Shown: piece by piece, positions 47,420-57,546 of the stretch
Layout: each line of letters begins with the position of its first letter
How positions within the stretch are numbered: position 1 is the stretch's first letter
NCBI RefSeq assembly: GCF_028389875.1
Contig: NC_084668.1
Span: forward strand, 17,937,993-18,001,992
Direction: 5' to 3'
From: Rhea pennata
Lineage: Eukaryota > Chordata > Aves > Rheiformes > Rheidae
DNA: 64,000 nt
Translations under genes and position numbers: made by a program
The notes under the pieces: generated by a model
Databases searched by the model: none
What the model was told of the DNA's origin: nothing
Seen by the model: only the letters and a program-made list of their open reading frames with translations

Positions 47420-49150
47420 GCCCCACCACGGTGGTGCCCGGGGGGAGCCTCCACAGTCCAGACTTGGGCTCTTGGCCAGGGCTCCCCGGGGACGGCAGCA
47501 AGCGGGGTGCCTGGGGCCTGGTCGGGCCCGGGAGAGAGCCGCCACCGAGGGCAGCGGGGCGGGCGTAGCGCCGCGGCCGCCCAACGCGCCGTGGCTGGAA
47601 ACCCGCGGCGAGCTGCCCCCGCCGCGGCGCCCCACGGCCGCGCCGCGCCGTGCCGCGCCGTGCCGTGCCGCGCCGGCACCGCCAGAACCAGCCGGGAAGC
47701 GGCGCCCGCCGCGCGCTGAGTCACGCGCTGCCCGGCCCGTTACGCAGCACCGCGGCCCGGGCGTCCGGCGCGCCGCCGAGCCGAGCCGAGCCGAGCCGAG
47801 CCGAGCCCGCAACGCGCCGAGCCCGCAACGCGCCCCGCTCGGCGCGAGCCCCCGGGGCCGCCCGCCCGGCTCGGGACCCGGCTCGGGGCCCGGCGCGACC
47901 CTCTCCCCCCCCCCCCCGCGCGCCCTGTGACGTCACGGGAGCGCAGGGCCGGGCCGTGACGCCACAGAGGCTGCGGGCAGCGGTTGGCTGGCGGCGGCGG
48001 CGCGACCCTCCTGCAGGCGGCGCGGCGGGGGCGGCGGCGGCCGGCGCGATGCGGGCGGGAGGGCTCGGCTGCGGCACCCAGGTGGGCCCGGGCCCGGGCC
48101 CGGCCGGCGCGGGGGGCGGGAGGGCTCGGCTGCGGCACCCAGGTGGGCCCGGGCCCGGCCGGCGCGGGGGGCGGGAGGGCTCGGCTGCGGCACCCAGGTG
48201 GGCCCGGGCCCGGCCGGCGCGGGGGGCGGGAGGGCTCGGCTGCGGCACCCAGGTGGGCCCGGGCCCGGCCGGCGCGGGGGGCGGGAGGGCTCGGCTGCGG
48301 CGCCCAGGTGGGCCCGGGCCCGGCCGGCGCGGGGGGCGGGAGGGCTCGGCTGCGGCGCCCAGGTGGGCCCGGGCCCGGCCGGCGCGATGCGGGCGGGAGG
48401 GCTCGGCTGCGGCACCCAGGTGGGCCCGGGCCCGGCCGGCGCGGGGGGCGGGAGGGCTCCGCTGCGGCGCCCAGGTGGGCCCGGGCCCGGCCGGCGCGGG
48501 GGGCGGGAGGGCTCCGCTGCGGCGCCCAGGTGGGCCCGGGCCCGGCCGGCGCGGGGGGCGGGAGGGCTCCGCTGCGGCGCCCAGGTGGGCCCGGGCCCGG
48601 CCGGCGCGGGGGGCGGGAGGGCTCCGCTGCGGCGCCCAGGTGGGCCCGGGCCGGGCGGGCGGGCGGCGCGGTGCCACGGCCGGGCCCTTCCCGGGCGCCG
48701 CGCTCCGGCCCGGCGGCGCCGGCCGGGAGCCGCTGGCCGCGGCCCAGGGCCGGTGCCGGGGGGAGGCGGCGGCGGCAGAACCAGAAACTTCCAGCAGCCG
48801 CGCGGCGCCGGGCGGCCCGCAGCTGGGCGGCCGAGCCCGGGGGCACCGGGCTGGCGCCGCGGTGGCCCCGGTGCCCCGCGAGCGTGGGAGAGGCGCCCGG
48901 GAGGGCGCGCCCGGGGGCCCGGCGCCGCGGGGTGCCCCCCGGGCCGCTGTCCCTGTCCCGCTCCGCCCCTAATCCGCTACGGCCTGAGAGCCGCTAAGCG
49001 CCTTAGCGCCGCGGCGGGGCCCAGGGCGGCCCCGCGGCCCAGCACCCTCCCGGCCGGGCCCCGGGCGCCCGCCCCGGCTGCTGGGGGCAGAAGCGAAAGC
49101 AGCTCGTGGGGAACGAGCGGGCTGGGAGCGGCGCGGGGCCAGGCGGGTGC
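47420..49150 (+). promoter_or_regulatory. CpG island and promoter region of DNAJB2
   Basis: An extremely GC-rich island precedes the first coding exon of DNAJB2 and probably holds its untranslated first exon. An NF-E2/ARE-like site (CGCTGAGTCAC, core 47717-47723, which on the minus strand reads GTGACTCAGC) and a perfect palindromic CRE, TGACGTCA, at 47928-47935 are visible, followed by a TGACG half site near 47957. Simple repeats (CCGAG units around 47775-47810) occur. Stress control of a chaperone gene through these sites is plausible but is only inferred from motifs. Confidence 0.65.
48046..48656. repeat. 55-bp GC-rich minisatellite, 11 units, upstream of DNAJB2
   Basis: Units start at 48061, 48122, 48177, 48232, 48287, 48342, 48399, 48454, 48509, 48564 and 48619. 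Most are 55 bp; units 1 and 6 are 61 and 57 bp. Each begins gggctcggctgcggc or a C variant and contains cccaggtgggcccggg. Three sequence types follow in blocks (units 1-4 and 7; 5-6; 8-11), suggesting stepwise amplification. Units 1 and 7 are preceded by gcgatgcgggcggga. With 55 bp per unit and no stops, open frames run through in several frames on both strands, but these are not genes. Confidence 0.95.
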
Positions 49151-49733
49151 TGGTGCGGAGGAGAGCGGGGGGGCAGGCCCTGCGCCCCTCCCTGCACCCG
49201 GATGCAGCCCAAGCCTGGGGGGCACGGCTGCGGACCTCGGAACAAAATCCCTGTGGGGAGAGGCAGAGCCTCTTCCGGAAAATCCCACTGTCCTGGCTAT
49301 TGCCCGGGCCCTAGGAGAGCTCATCCCTTGTAGGTGTCCCTGCTGGCACCCCATGGGGGTGGATGCCTGCCCCCCCCCGCCCCGGGATGCCAAGGAGGCA
49401 GGGCTAGCCCAAGGCGGGTTTGCGCTATCGAGGTTACGCAGTTGGCCGAGGTAGTGCTGTGGCAACAGCAGAGGCTCGAGCTGTGTATGCTTCGAAGTGG
49501 CTGGGCTGAGTGGTGGGAGAGTCTGAGCCGTGCTGTGCCTGGAGTTGGGTGCTGAAGGGAATTGCCAGTCTTGGGGACCTGTGGGGTGGTTGTTACTCCC
49601 CAGGAGGAGAGGACAGCTCGTCTGTGATCCCAGGCAGGCCTTTGCTCTTCCCTCTTGTGCTACCTGGCTTAAGTCTGAGGAACCCCTGACATTGCCTTCT
49701 CTCCCCAGTGAACTTGAGGGACAGACGTGCGTC

Positions 49734-52700
49734 ATGGTGGACTACTATGAAGCGCTGGGTGTGAGCCGAAATGCCACTGCCGATGACATCAAGAAGGCGT
49801 AAGTCTGCACATCCCAGCTCAGCCCCTCTGGAGCCTGCCAGCTGCTCCTGTGGGGAAAGAGCAGCCTGAACCCCAGTGGTGCCAGCAACAGGGAGACTCA
49901 GGCTGCCTTCTGGACGCTGCCACTGGGCAGTGTGGAGAGGGCCCGGCTCCGGAGATGACAATCTGCCCTTTGTTTCTGTCTGTTTTCGCAGTCTCGTGCT
50001 GCGTGTTTACAGAGGCTAGCGTGGGGCTGGGCCTCTCTGTGCTGCTGCTGTCCCACAAAGGCCTCTCTCGGGCGCTTGGTCACTTTATCCGTGGTCTGTG
50101 CTCAGCCTGGGGCTTGGCACGAGCATGGGAGCTGGGGGATTGAGCAGAGACCCAGCAGCAGCTTGGGCAGAGGTGGGAGGAAGTGCTGGCTCTCCTGGTC
50201 CTGCTAGCATTGGAAGGAGTCCCCTCTCCTCCCACAGGACGAAGGGGTGGCAGAGGGAGGCTACATGCATGGGGGGCTCTGCTGGCCAGAGGGGAGTGGC
50301 TTGAGCGCGTAGGATGAGGAGCAGCATGCCTCCTCGCCATGTTGTGGCATTGGCAGGAGTCCTGTGCCATGCGTCCACCCGCTGCCACGGGGAGATGGGA
50401 CCGCCTGGCCTGGCATCCTGCAGAGTGGATGAAGACTTGGTGCTCCTGGAGGGGCGAGGGAGCCTGGCTGCAGAGGGGATGGAGGTTGTAAGGGATCCCG
50501 GCTGCAGAGAGCACAGGCACAATGTCCATGCCCGTGCAGCTCAGCTCTTCAGCAAGCCCTGGTGACATGAGTGTGACAGTAGCCATAGGATGGACCCCAG
50601 CAGGAACAGGTTGGTCAGATCCTGTTCTGGCTCTGGAGCTCCCTGGTTCAGGGATGCTGGCACACAGCTAGGTTCACTCTCTACCAGCGGTGGCCAGAGG
50701 AAGAGGACTGTGTGATTAGCGTTGGGGTTTTGTGCAGTGTCTGAGCAAACAGGCTTCATCCAGGGAGAATAGGTGCCAGCTGGTGGCTTGTGCCTAGGGG
50801 AGATGGGAGACAGAGCAAGGGACAGAGAGATCCCTGCTGGAGAGGGGATTCCTAGCAAACTCGGTGCATGATAGAAGCTAGGCAGCCTCAGTTATCGCAG
50901 TGAATTGCAAAGAGGAGGAAAGGGCTGTCTTGTGTTCACCTGCCCCCAGGAGACCTGTTTGTACTGTGAGGGCCGGTGAGGGGGAACACGAGACCCCCTG
51001 GTCCATGCACATGCATGTGCAGCAGACCCAGGAAGGCTCCAGAGCAAACCTATGAGTGTGGTCAGAGACCGAATTCTTCACAGGAGCTGAGATGGGCACA
51101 GCCTGCAACATGGGATCATGCCACAAATATTTGCTCTGAAGGCAGAACCAGTTTAGGAAGTTCCTGCCTTGCCAACAGCTGTGCTGTGACCCAGATCCCT
51201 GACCTGGCTAAAACAGACAGAGAGACAGAAGTCAGCTTGAAACAGTGTGTGACAGCACCCTGGGGAGCCGGAGACCTCGCAGCCCTCAGGCCTGACCTGG
51301 GCGAAGTGGCATGGGGCTTGTCAAGCCACAGGCGAGATACCTGCTGGGTGCCTGGGATGCCACAGAAGTGGAGCCTGGCATGGCTCTGGGAACTCTTATT
51401 AGCTGTGCCCGGGCTGCTGGGCCATTTGACCTGGCTGAATGGGGAAGAACCAGGAGATGAGTAGGTGAGGGCGAGCTGGGTGGCTGTCAGACTGCAGGTG
51501 CTGAGCCACGTTGCAGCACGTGTTGATCTGATGCTCCTGTCCAGGCAATGGAAGAAAGCAGGATGATGGGGTGATGTGAGCTGACCTGGACAAGGGTGTT
51601 GGCTGGAGGCCTGGCCCAGCTCAGTGATCTGGAAGCAAGTGTGAAGCATCTGCAAACTCATGGTGACCATGAGTATCAGCGAGTGATGAGCAGAGTGGCA
51701 GGAACACAGGGCATCTGCACTGCCTGGCGAGCTGGGCTCGGTCCAGTGAAGTGCATTGCAGTGCAGTCAGATGCAAGGAAGTGTAACTATGGGAATAGGA
51801 AACGCAGCCAGTGTTGCATGCAGGAACCTCTACGCGTGAGAGGAGGCCCTGCAGGAAGGTTTTGGTTTGGGCAACCCTGCAAGACCCTGCTGCGGTTCTG
51901 TAGGGAAGTCAGGATCAGCGAGTCTGTCTCTCTGCATACACGCTGTTACTGGGATGATGCCAGGATGCTTTGGCCGGCTCTGGGGCCGTGCTTTTGAGAG
52001 AGATGTGGTAAATCAGAGAAACATCAGAAATGAACTGCTAGCTGGGGAGATGCTGGAGAAGTCAGAAATGGAGGGCCCTCCGTCCGCTTGCCAGCGGGGA
52101 CTACTGTGTTGGGTGCGAGGTGCTGCTGTGCTTGCACAGGTCAGCACCATGGCTTGGGGGGTCGGCGTGAACCTCTGTGGTGGGTGGAATGGACTCAGAG
52201 GTGCCCCTGCCTGTTGGAGCCGGAGGTGAGCCCCTGGCAAGAGCTGTGTGCTCAGTAGGGAGCACTGGCTGCCCTGGGAGGTCTTCACCTCCTGAGGGCT
52301 GCTGTGTGCCCGTTGCTGACTGTCCATCTGTCTGGGCTGTGCAGGTACAGGAAGGCAGCGCTGAAATGGCACCCAGATAAAAACCCTGACAACAAGGAAT
52401 ATGCTGAGCAGAAATTCAAGGAGATCGCCGAGGCCTATGAAGTGCTGTCGGACAGTAAGAGCCCGTGGTGCTGTCCTGTCTCACATGTCCCCGTCCCCTC
52501 CTGAGCCTGACACCCCAGGATGTCCGGCTGCTGTGCTCATCTGGGTGGTGTCCACGGACTGTGCGAGAGCCCGTGTGCCTGGGAGGTAGCGGATGTCTCC
52601 AGCTTTGCTGCTCAGTGTGTAGGGCTTGATTACCTCCTCACAGGTCCTCCAAGAAGGCTCTTATGAGTGAGAGATGCTGTGGTGCTGCACAGCCTCCCAA

Positions 52701-55265
52701 GCCGATGTCGTCCAGCTGGGGCGAGCTCGGCCGTGCCCAGTGCCCTGACTGTGGGAGCTGGGCCTTTGGGAAAGGCACAGGAGCAGCAGGTGGTTGTGCC
52801 ACCCTCCTCCTCTCCCTCCCCACTGTTCTCCCCCTCCTCTTGCTGGGAGGAATGTTGTTGCTTCCTGCCCGTGCCTCCAGTTTAGGTACCACATATGGTA
52901 CTTGGCTTTCCCATAGCGTCCATGTCTTCTTCTTGCAGAGCAAAAGCGTGATGTCTACGACCGCTATGGCAAAGATGGCCTCATGGGTACAGGTGAGTGG
53001 GCTAGACATCAGGCCACAGGAGAATTAATGTGTCTCCAGACAGAGTGCTGTGTGATGAAGACCCTGGGGTGGGTCTGTGTCTCTTGCGTGTACAGAACTC
53101 TCTGCCTTGCCCAGGGGCTCTTTTGGGGGTTCCCACCTGGGACACTGTTTAACTCCGCGCTTCTTCCCTCCATCAGGGCCAGGAGGGTCCAGGGCCGGTG
53201 CTGGGGCCCCTGAATTCACCTTCACCTTCCGCAGTGCTCATGATGTCTTCCGGGAGTTCTTCGGTGGGCGAGACCCCTTCGCTGACTTCTTCGGTGCGTG
53301 CGGAGCAGGAGGGGGCTGGTTCTGGGGCAATTCTGTGGTCCTTGGGGCAGCCACGGAGTGGGGGGATGGGGCGCACTGTTAACATGTTAACATAGCCCGC
53401 TGTGGTTCGGGAGCCAGCCCCGCGGCGAGCTCCCTGCCCTGGGCTCACCAGCCCGTGGGCCTGAGCTGGGACTGAGGGCTGCGGTGCCTCTCAGGGAGCC
53501 ATATGGATGGTGTTTGACACTATCATCTCTGCCTTCCAGACGAGATGCTGCCCTTTTCTGACCTGCGAGGACCTGGTCCCCGGCACCATGGATCAGGCCA
53601 CTTCTTTTCTCCCTTCCCAGGATCCTCAGGTAGGAAATGTTGCCTGTTCCTGCCCTGTGTAGCAGTCCCAGACGGCTGCACCCGCTACCCAGAGCTGCCA
53701 GGCAGTCACAGCCTTTCATGCCCTCAGCTGGACCAGCCTTGCTCAGGTCCCTCATGCTGTTCAGACCTGTGTAATATCTGCGCTTGGTCTGTCCCCTGCC
53801 TTCCTCTCACCCCGGGCCTGGAGGGCTGCAGGATCTGAGCACTGACTTTGTCCTGTTCTCCAGATTTCTTTGCCTCATCCTTTGGCTCTGGAGCTGATGC
53901 TGGCCTGGGCTTTCGTTCCGTCTCCACCTCCACCACTTTCGTTAATGGCAAGCGCATCACCACGAAGAGGTGAGAGGCAGCACAGTGCTGCGGCCGAAAC
54001 AGCAGGCCCCAGCACTGGGAACCGCTGCAGAGGAGCAGAGCACCAGGCTGGATCTTGCCCATCTGTCCCTCTGGTCCCCATGCTGGAGCCCTGCGCTGTC
54101 ATCTCACTTCCTCCCCCATGGGGGGTGGTCAGTCCCGGGCTGCCTCTTCCTCCCTGCTAGGCTGGGTAGGGCAGGAGGGACCCTGCAAGCTAGGGCCAGC
54201 TCTGCCCCAGCATGGGCTGCGCCTCCCTTCAGGGATTTCACCTGCTATAGCTCGCCTTGGTCAGCAGATGGGGCTACACGGCCCGCTGGGCTGCAGCTCC
54301 TCGCTGTGATGCTCTGGCTGATATCTGTCTGTCTGTCTGTCTATCTGCAGGATTATCGAGAATGGGCAGGAGCGGGTGGAAGTGGAGGAGGACGGGGAGC
54401 TGAAGTCAATCCACATCAATGGTGAGAAGCAGCACCGCAGCCCTCCGAGCGTCCTGTGCGGGGCTGGCTGTGCCGCCTCCCGGCGCCCCTTGCCTTTGGG
54501 GAGCCCAGCTCAGCTCCTTTGGGGTGGCTGTGAGGCACTGCCTCCCCGCTTGGTTTGGGGGCGATCGGCCCTGGCTTGGGGCTCTGCCTGGGGGGCCAGC
54601 AGGAGGTGTCACTAGCGTCTGGTGCAGACACTGTGCAGAGCTGGAAGGGACAGGACATCTGTCCCAACCCCGAGCCTGGTGGCCGCAGTGAAGCGAGTAG
54701 CTCTGCGTAGTCCCGTGCTTGTGGCATTTCCCAGGAAGGGGACTGAGATGAGGTGGGGGTACAGGGGCTGTTGCCCACACCTAGGATCAAAGGCCAGCAT
54801 CTCCCCTGCAGCCTCGTGCTCACACCTCTGCTGTTGTCCCCTCTCCCCACAGGCGTCCCCGACGACATGGCGCTGGGGCTGGAGCTGAGCCGCCGGGAGC
54901 AGCAAGCCCTTCAGAGCCGGTGGCCACCCTCGTCCCCAGCGCCCGCCCCACACCGACCCCAGAGCTCCTCACCCGTCTGCCTCTACACAGACAGCGAGGA
55001 CGAGGATGAGGACTTGCAGCTGGCCATGGCCTACAGCCTCTCCGAGATGGAGGCGGCGGGGCACCACCGAGCAGGTGCGCAGGGCCCCCGTGCCCCGCAG
55101 CGAGGTGCCCCGCCGGCGCCGGCGAGCAGCCCGGGCCCTCCTGCCGGCAGAGCCCGTGGTCCCCGGGGTGGGCAGGAGCCGGAGCCGCCTGGGGCTGGCA
55201 GCCCCCTCGCACCAGGGCACGAACCCACCCCCAAGCCAAAGCAGTGGCACTGCCACCTGCTATGA
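49734..55265 (+). CDS. DNAJB2: DNAJB2 (HSJ1), long isoform with C-terminal CaaX-type box
   Basis: A class B J-domain co-chaperone that delivers ubiquitylated clients with Hsp70 and is enriched in neurons. Coding exons: 49734-49798, 52345-52454, 52939-52992, 53177-53293, 53540-53629, 53864-53969, 54351-54421 and 54853-55265, all in phase, 341 aa (human long form 324). The J domain opens [20 protein letters not shown] and has the HPD motif in [15 protein letters not shown]-rich middle with [18 protein letters not shown] follows. Two ubiquitin-interacting motifs are seen, [16 protein letters not shown] and [19 protein letters not shown]. The end, WHCHLL, is a C-x-x-L prenylation box like human CLIL, which puts the isoform on ER membranes. 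An untranslated 5' part starts at acceptor 49707-49708, so an upstream non-coding exon must exist. Confidence 0.95.
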
Positions 55266-56419
55266 GCGTGACGCTGGGGGCCGGGGCTGTATCCCCCGGA
55301 GCAGGGCGCTGGGGGCAGCTGCTCAGCCTCTGTGGGGCACGGGAAGGATAGGGGCAATCAGGCCAGAGTGGGGACCCGTTGCCCCCTCGCTGCCTGGGCT
55401 CCTGCTGCCCCCAGCAAAGGACTTGGCTCTCCCTGCCCTGCCCCTTTGCCCCTCTGTGGGGGGCTGGAGGGACCCTGGCACAGGGAGAGACTGCCAGGGT
55501 CAGCTGCACCACGGCAGGGGGGCTGGCTGGACGGTGGGCACCTGCAGTGCTCAGCTGGCCTGTCCTTGCCTGCGCTGGGGGATCTCCATGGCTCTTAGCC
55601 CCTTTTCTGCCAGTTTTGCCACTTGCTGGGGGCAGGCAGAGCCTGGCGCTGCCCTGTGGGGGAAGCGGGAGGGCACCCCCTGCCCCATGCAGCCCCCGGG
55701 CTGCTGGGGACGGCAGGATGGGCGTAGAGCTGCCGCGGCGGTGCAGGGTCCCCTGTGTGCTCGTCTCTCCCTGCCGGCTCCGGGGGGCTGGGGGCAGCCC
55801 CCCCCCGCCCGGCCCTGCAAGGAGGGTGGCGTGCCTGGATGCTGCTTGGTGCCTTGTGTCTCTCTCTCCCATCCGGATGCCATTGCTCCTGCCTCCACCC
55901 CCTCCTCCTCCATCCCTCCTGCCGCAGACCCTGCCTGCCTTCCCCGCTGCCTCCCCTCCAGGTAATGGGGGGGGGGGGTCGCTCGAGCACCCTGCAGGGC
56001 ACTGTCACCCCGCTTGGCTGGGGGCGCTGTCTCTCCCAGCCCCACCGCTTCCTGCGGCAGTGACCCTTGGCGATGCTTGCAGGGCATTTGCGCCTCCGGC
56101 TTTGGCCGCGGTTTCCTTGGACCCCTGGCTGTTTCCGCCTTGGCCATTGCCTGCGTGGGGCCAGCTGTGGGGCAGGGACAGGCGCTGTCCCTTTGCCCCT
56201 GGGCTCAGGCGTGAGATGAGGGCTCAGCCCTGCCTGCAGGTAGGGGCCAGCCAGCTGCTGCGTTGCGCTGCGCCTTGGCGCTCCTCCTCCTACTCCTGGA
56301 CCTTCCTCCACTGCCTCCCTCGTGGGTGCTGGGCCGAGGGGCCCCCCCCGGCCTGGCGCTCGGTTTCACGGGATGTGTTGTGTCCCCCCCCTCTGCTTGT
56401 CTCCCCAGGTGTGTTCTGA
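54853..56419 (+). CDS. DNAJB2: DNAJB2 short isoform, alternative terminal exon ending in GVF
   Basis: Within the last long exon, a GCAG|GTGCGC donor after 55074 can join an acceptor (ctccccag, AG at 56407-56408) to a terminal exon beginning at 56409. This gives ...HHRAGVF and stop TGA at 56417-56419, a 281-aa product. Human HSJ1a ends ...KKPADVF by the same kind of splice, so donor position, phase and the three-residue ending are conserved. This form lacks the prenylation box and should be cytosolic and nuclear. Upstream exons are shared with the long isoform. Confidence 0.8.
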
Positions 56420-56859
56420 GGCTGCTGCGCCCGGGGGACCCGCACACACCCGCTCGCCCACGGAGGCTCTCCGAGCCAGGACTCCGCTTTGTCCCTGCAC
56501 GGCCACCCCCACCGCCCCCCTCCTGTCCCCGGCTCCCTCTGCCTCCACGGGGTGGGAGGGACAGACCTCACGGCGGCGCGATGCCCACGGGCTCGGGGGG
56601 TGGCGAGCAAGTGTGCCCCGGGCACCCCCAGGTGCTGGGGGAGGCGGAGGGGGCCGGGGGCTTGGAGGGGCCGGGGGGTGGGAGAGGGGGGTGTTGTAGC
56701 TTAGCCCCGATAGCTGCTGTTAGCCCCTGCGGCGGAGGGGCACGGGGTGCTGGTGGCAGGAGGGCTGGGTGGGCGCGAGGGGGAGGCTGGTGGTGGGCAG
56801 CGATGCCGGGCACGGCCCACCCTTCCCGCTGCCCTCCAGCCCCTCTGCTGCCAGCGGTC

Positions 56860-56865
56860 AATAAA
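56860..56865 (+). terminator. DNAJB2 polyadenylation signal AATAAA
   Basis: AATAAA about 440 bp after the short-isoform stop, followed by a GT-rich region. It could serve both isoforms. Confidence 0.8.
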
Positions 56866-57087
56866 CCCGTTTGCAGTAGCTGCCGCATGCGGGGTGTCTC
56901 TGGGCCCAAGGCGGGGGGCTCACGGGGGGCTGAGCCTGCGGGACGGTGCAGGGGCTGTGCTCCCACGGGGATGGCAGCGGGGCTGGGGGACACGGTGGGG
57001 CGCCGCTGGCCAAGCCCCCCCCCCCCAGGGTCCCTGCACAGACAGAGGCCAGGCCTGGCTGCAGCTGCACAAACGCGACACGAGAAC

Positions 57088-57093
57088 TTTATT
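57088..57093 (-). terminator. PTPRN polyadenylation signal AATAAA
   Basis: Minus-strand AATAAA about 455 bp after the PTPRN stop. It lies only 223 bp from the DNAJB2 signal on the other strand, so the two genes are closely tail-to-tail. Confidence 0.8.
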
Positions 57094-57546
57094 CACATCA
57101 AGATACAAAATTATATTTCTCTAGAAATTTCTCTTCTGCTCGAGTGACAAGGCCGGGGTGACATGGAGGGGGCGGCACGGCTAGGCCGAGGCTGCCCTGC
57201 ACGTGCACCCCCCCACGAAGGGGGTACAGGGACACGTGCAGGGCAGCCAGGGGGGAGCCACCACCACAGCCCGGTCCCCCTCGGTGGGGGGGCGGAGGGA
57301 GGCCGCCCCTGCCGCCGTTGCAGGGGGGGAGCTGCGGCGTGCACGGCCGCACGCGCGCGTGCACGCAGCGGGGCTGCCCCCCACGAGAGGGGCAGTGGCG
57401 CCTGGGGAGGGACGGGGGGCAGAGCCAGCAGCACAGCGAGCGTGGCACGGGGCGAGCAGCCCCGCGGCGGGGCCAGGAGAGCGCGCGAAGCCGGGGTGGG
57501 GGGGACGGACGGACAAGACCGGACGGGAGGACAGGGGCCCGCGCCG

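Noticed and set aside
48046-48656. CRISPR-like regular array
   Set aside because: Units are contiguous tandem repeats without unique spacers, in vertebrate DNA. This is a minisatellite.
47650-49454. Open frames of 250-440 codons on both strands around the DNAJB2 CpG island
   Set aside because: They come from the 55-bp GC-rich tandem repeat, which lacks stops in several frames. The translations are low-complexity Gly/Pro/Arg/Ala and overlap in all frames.
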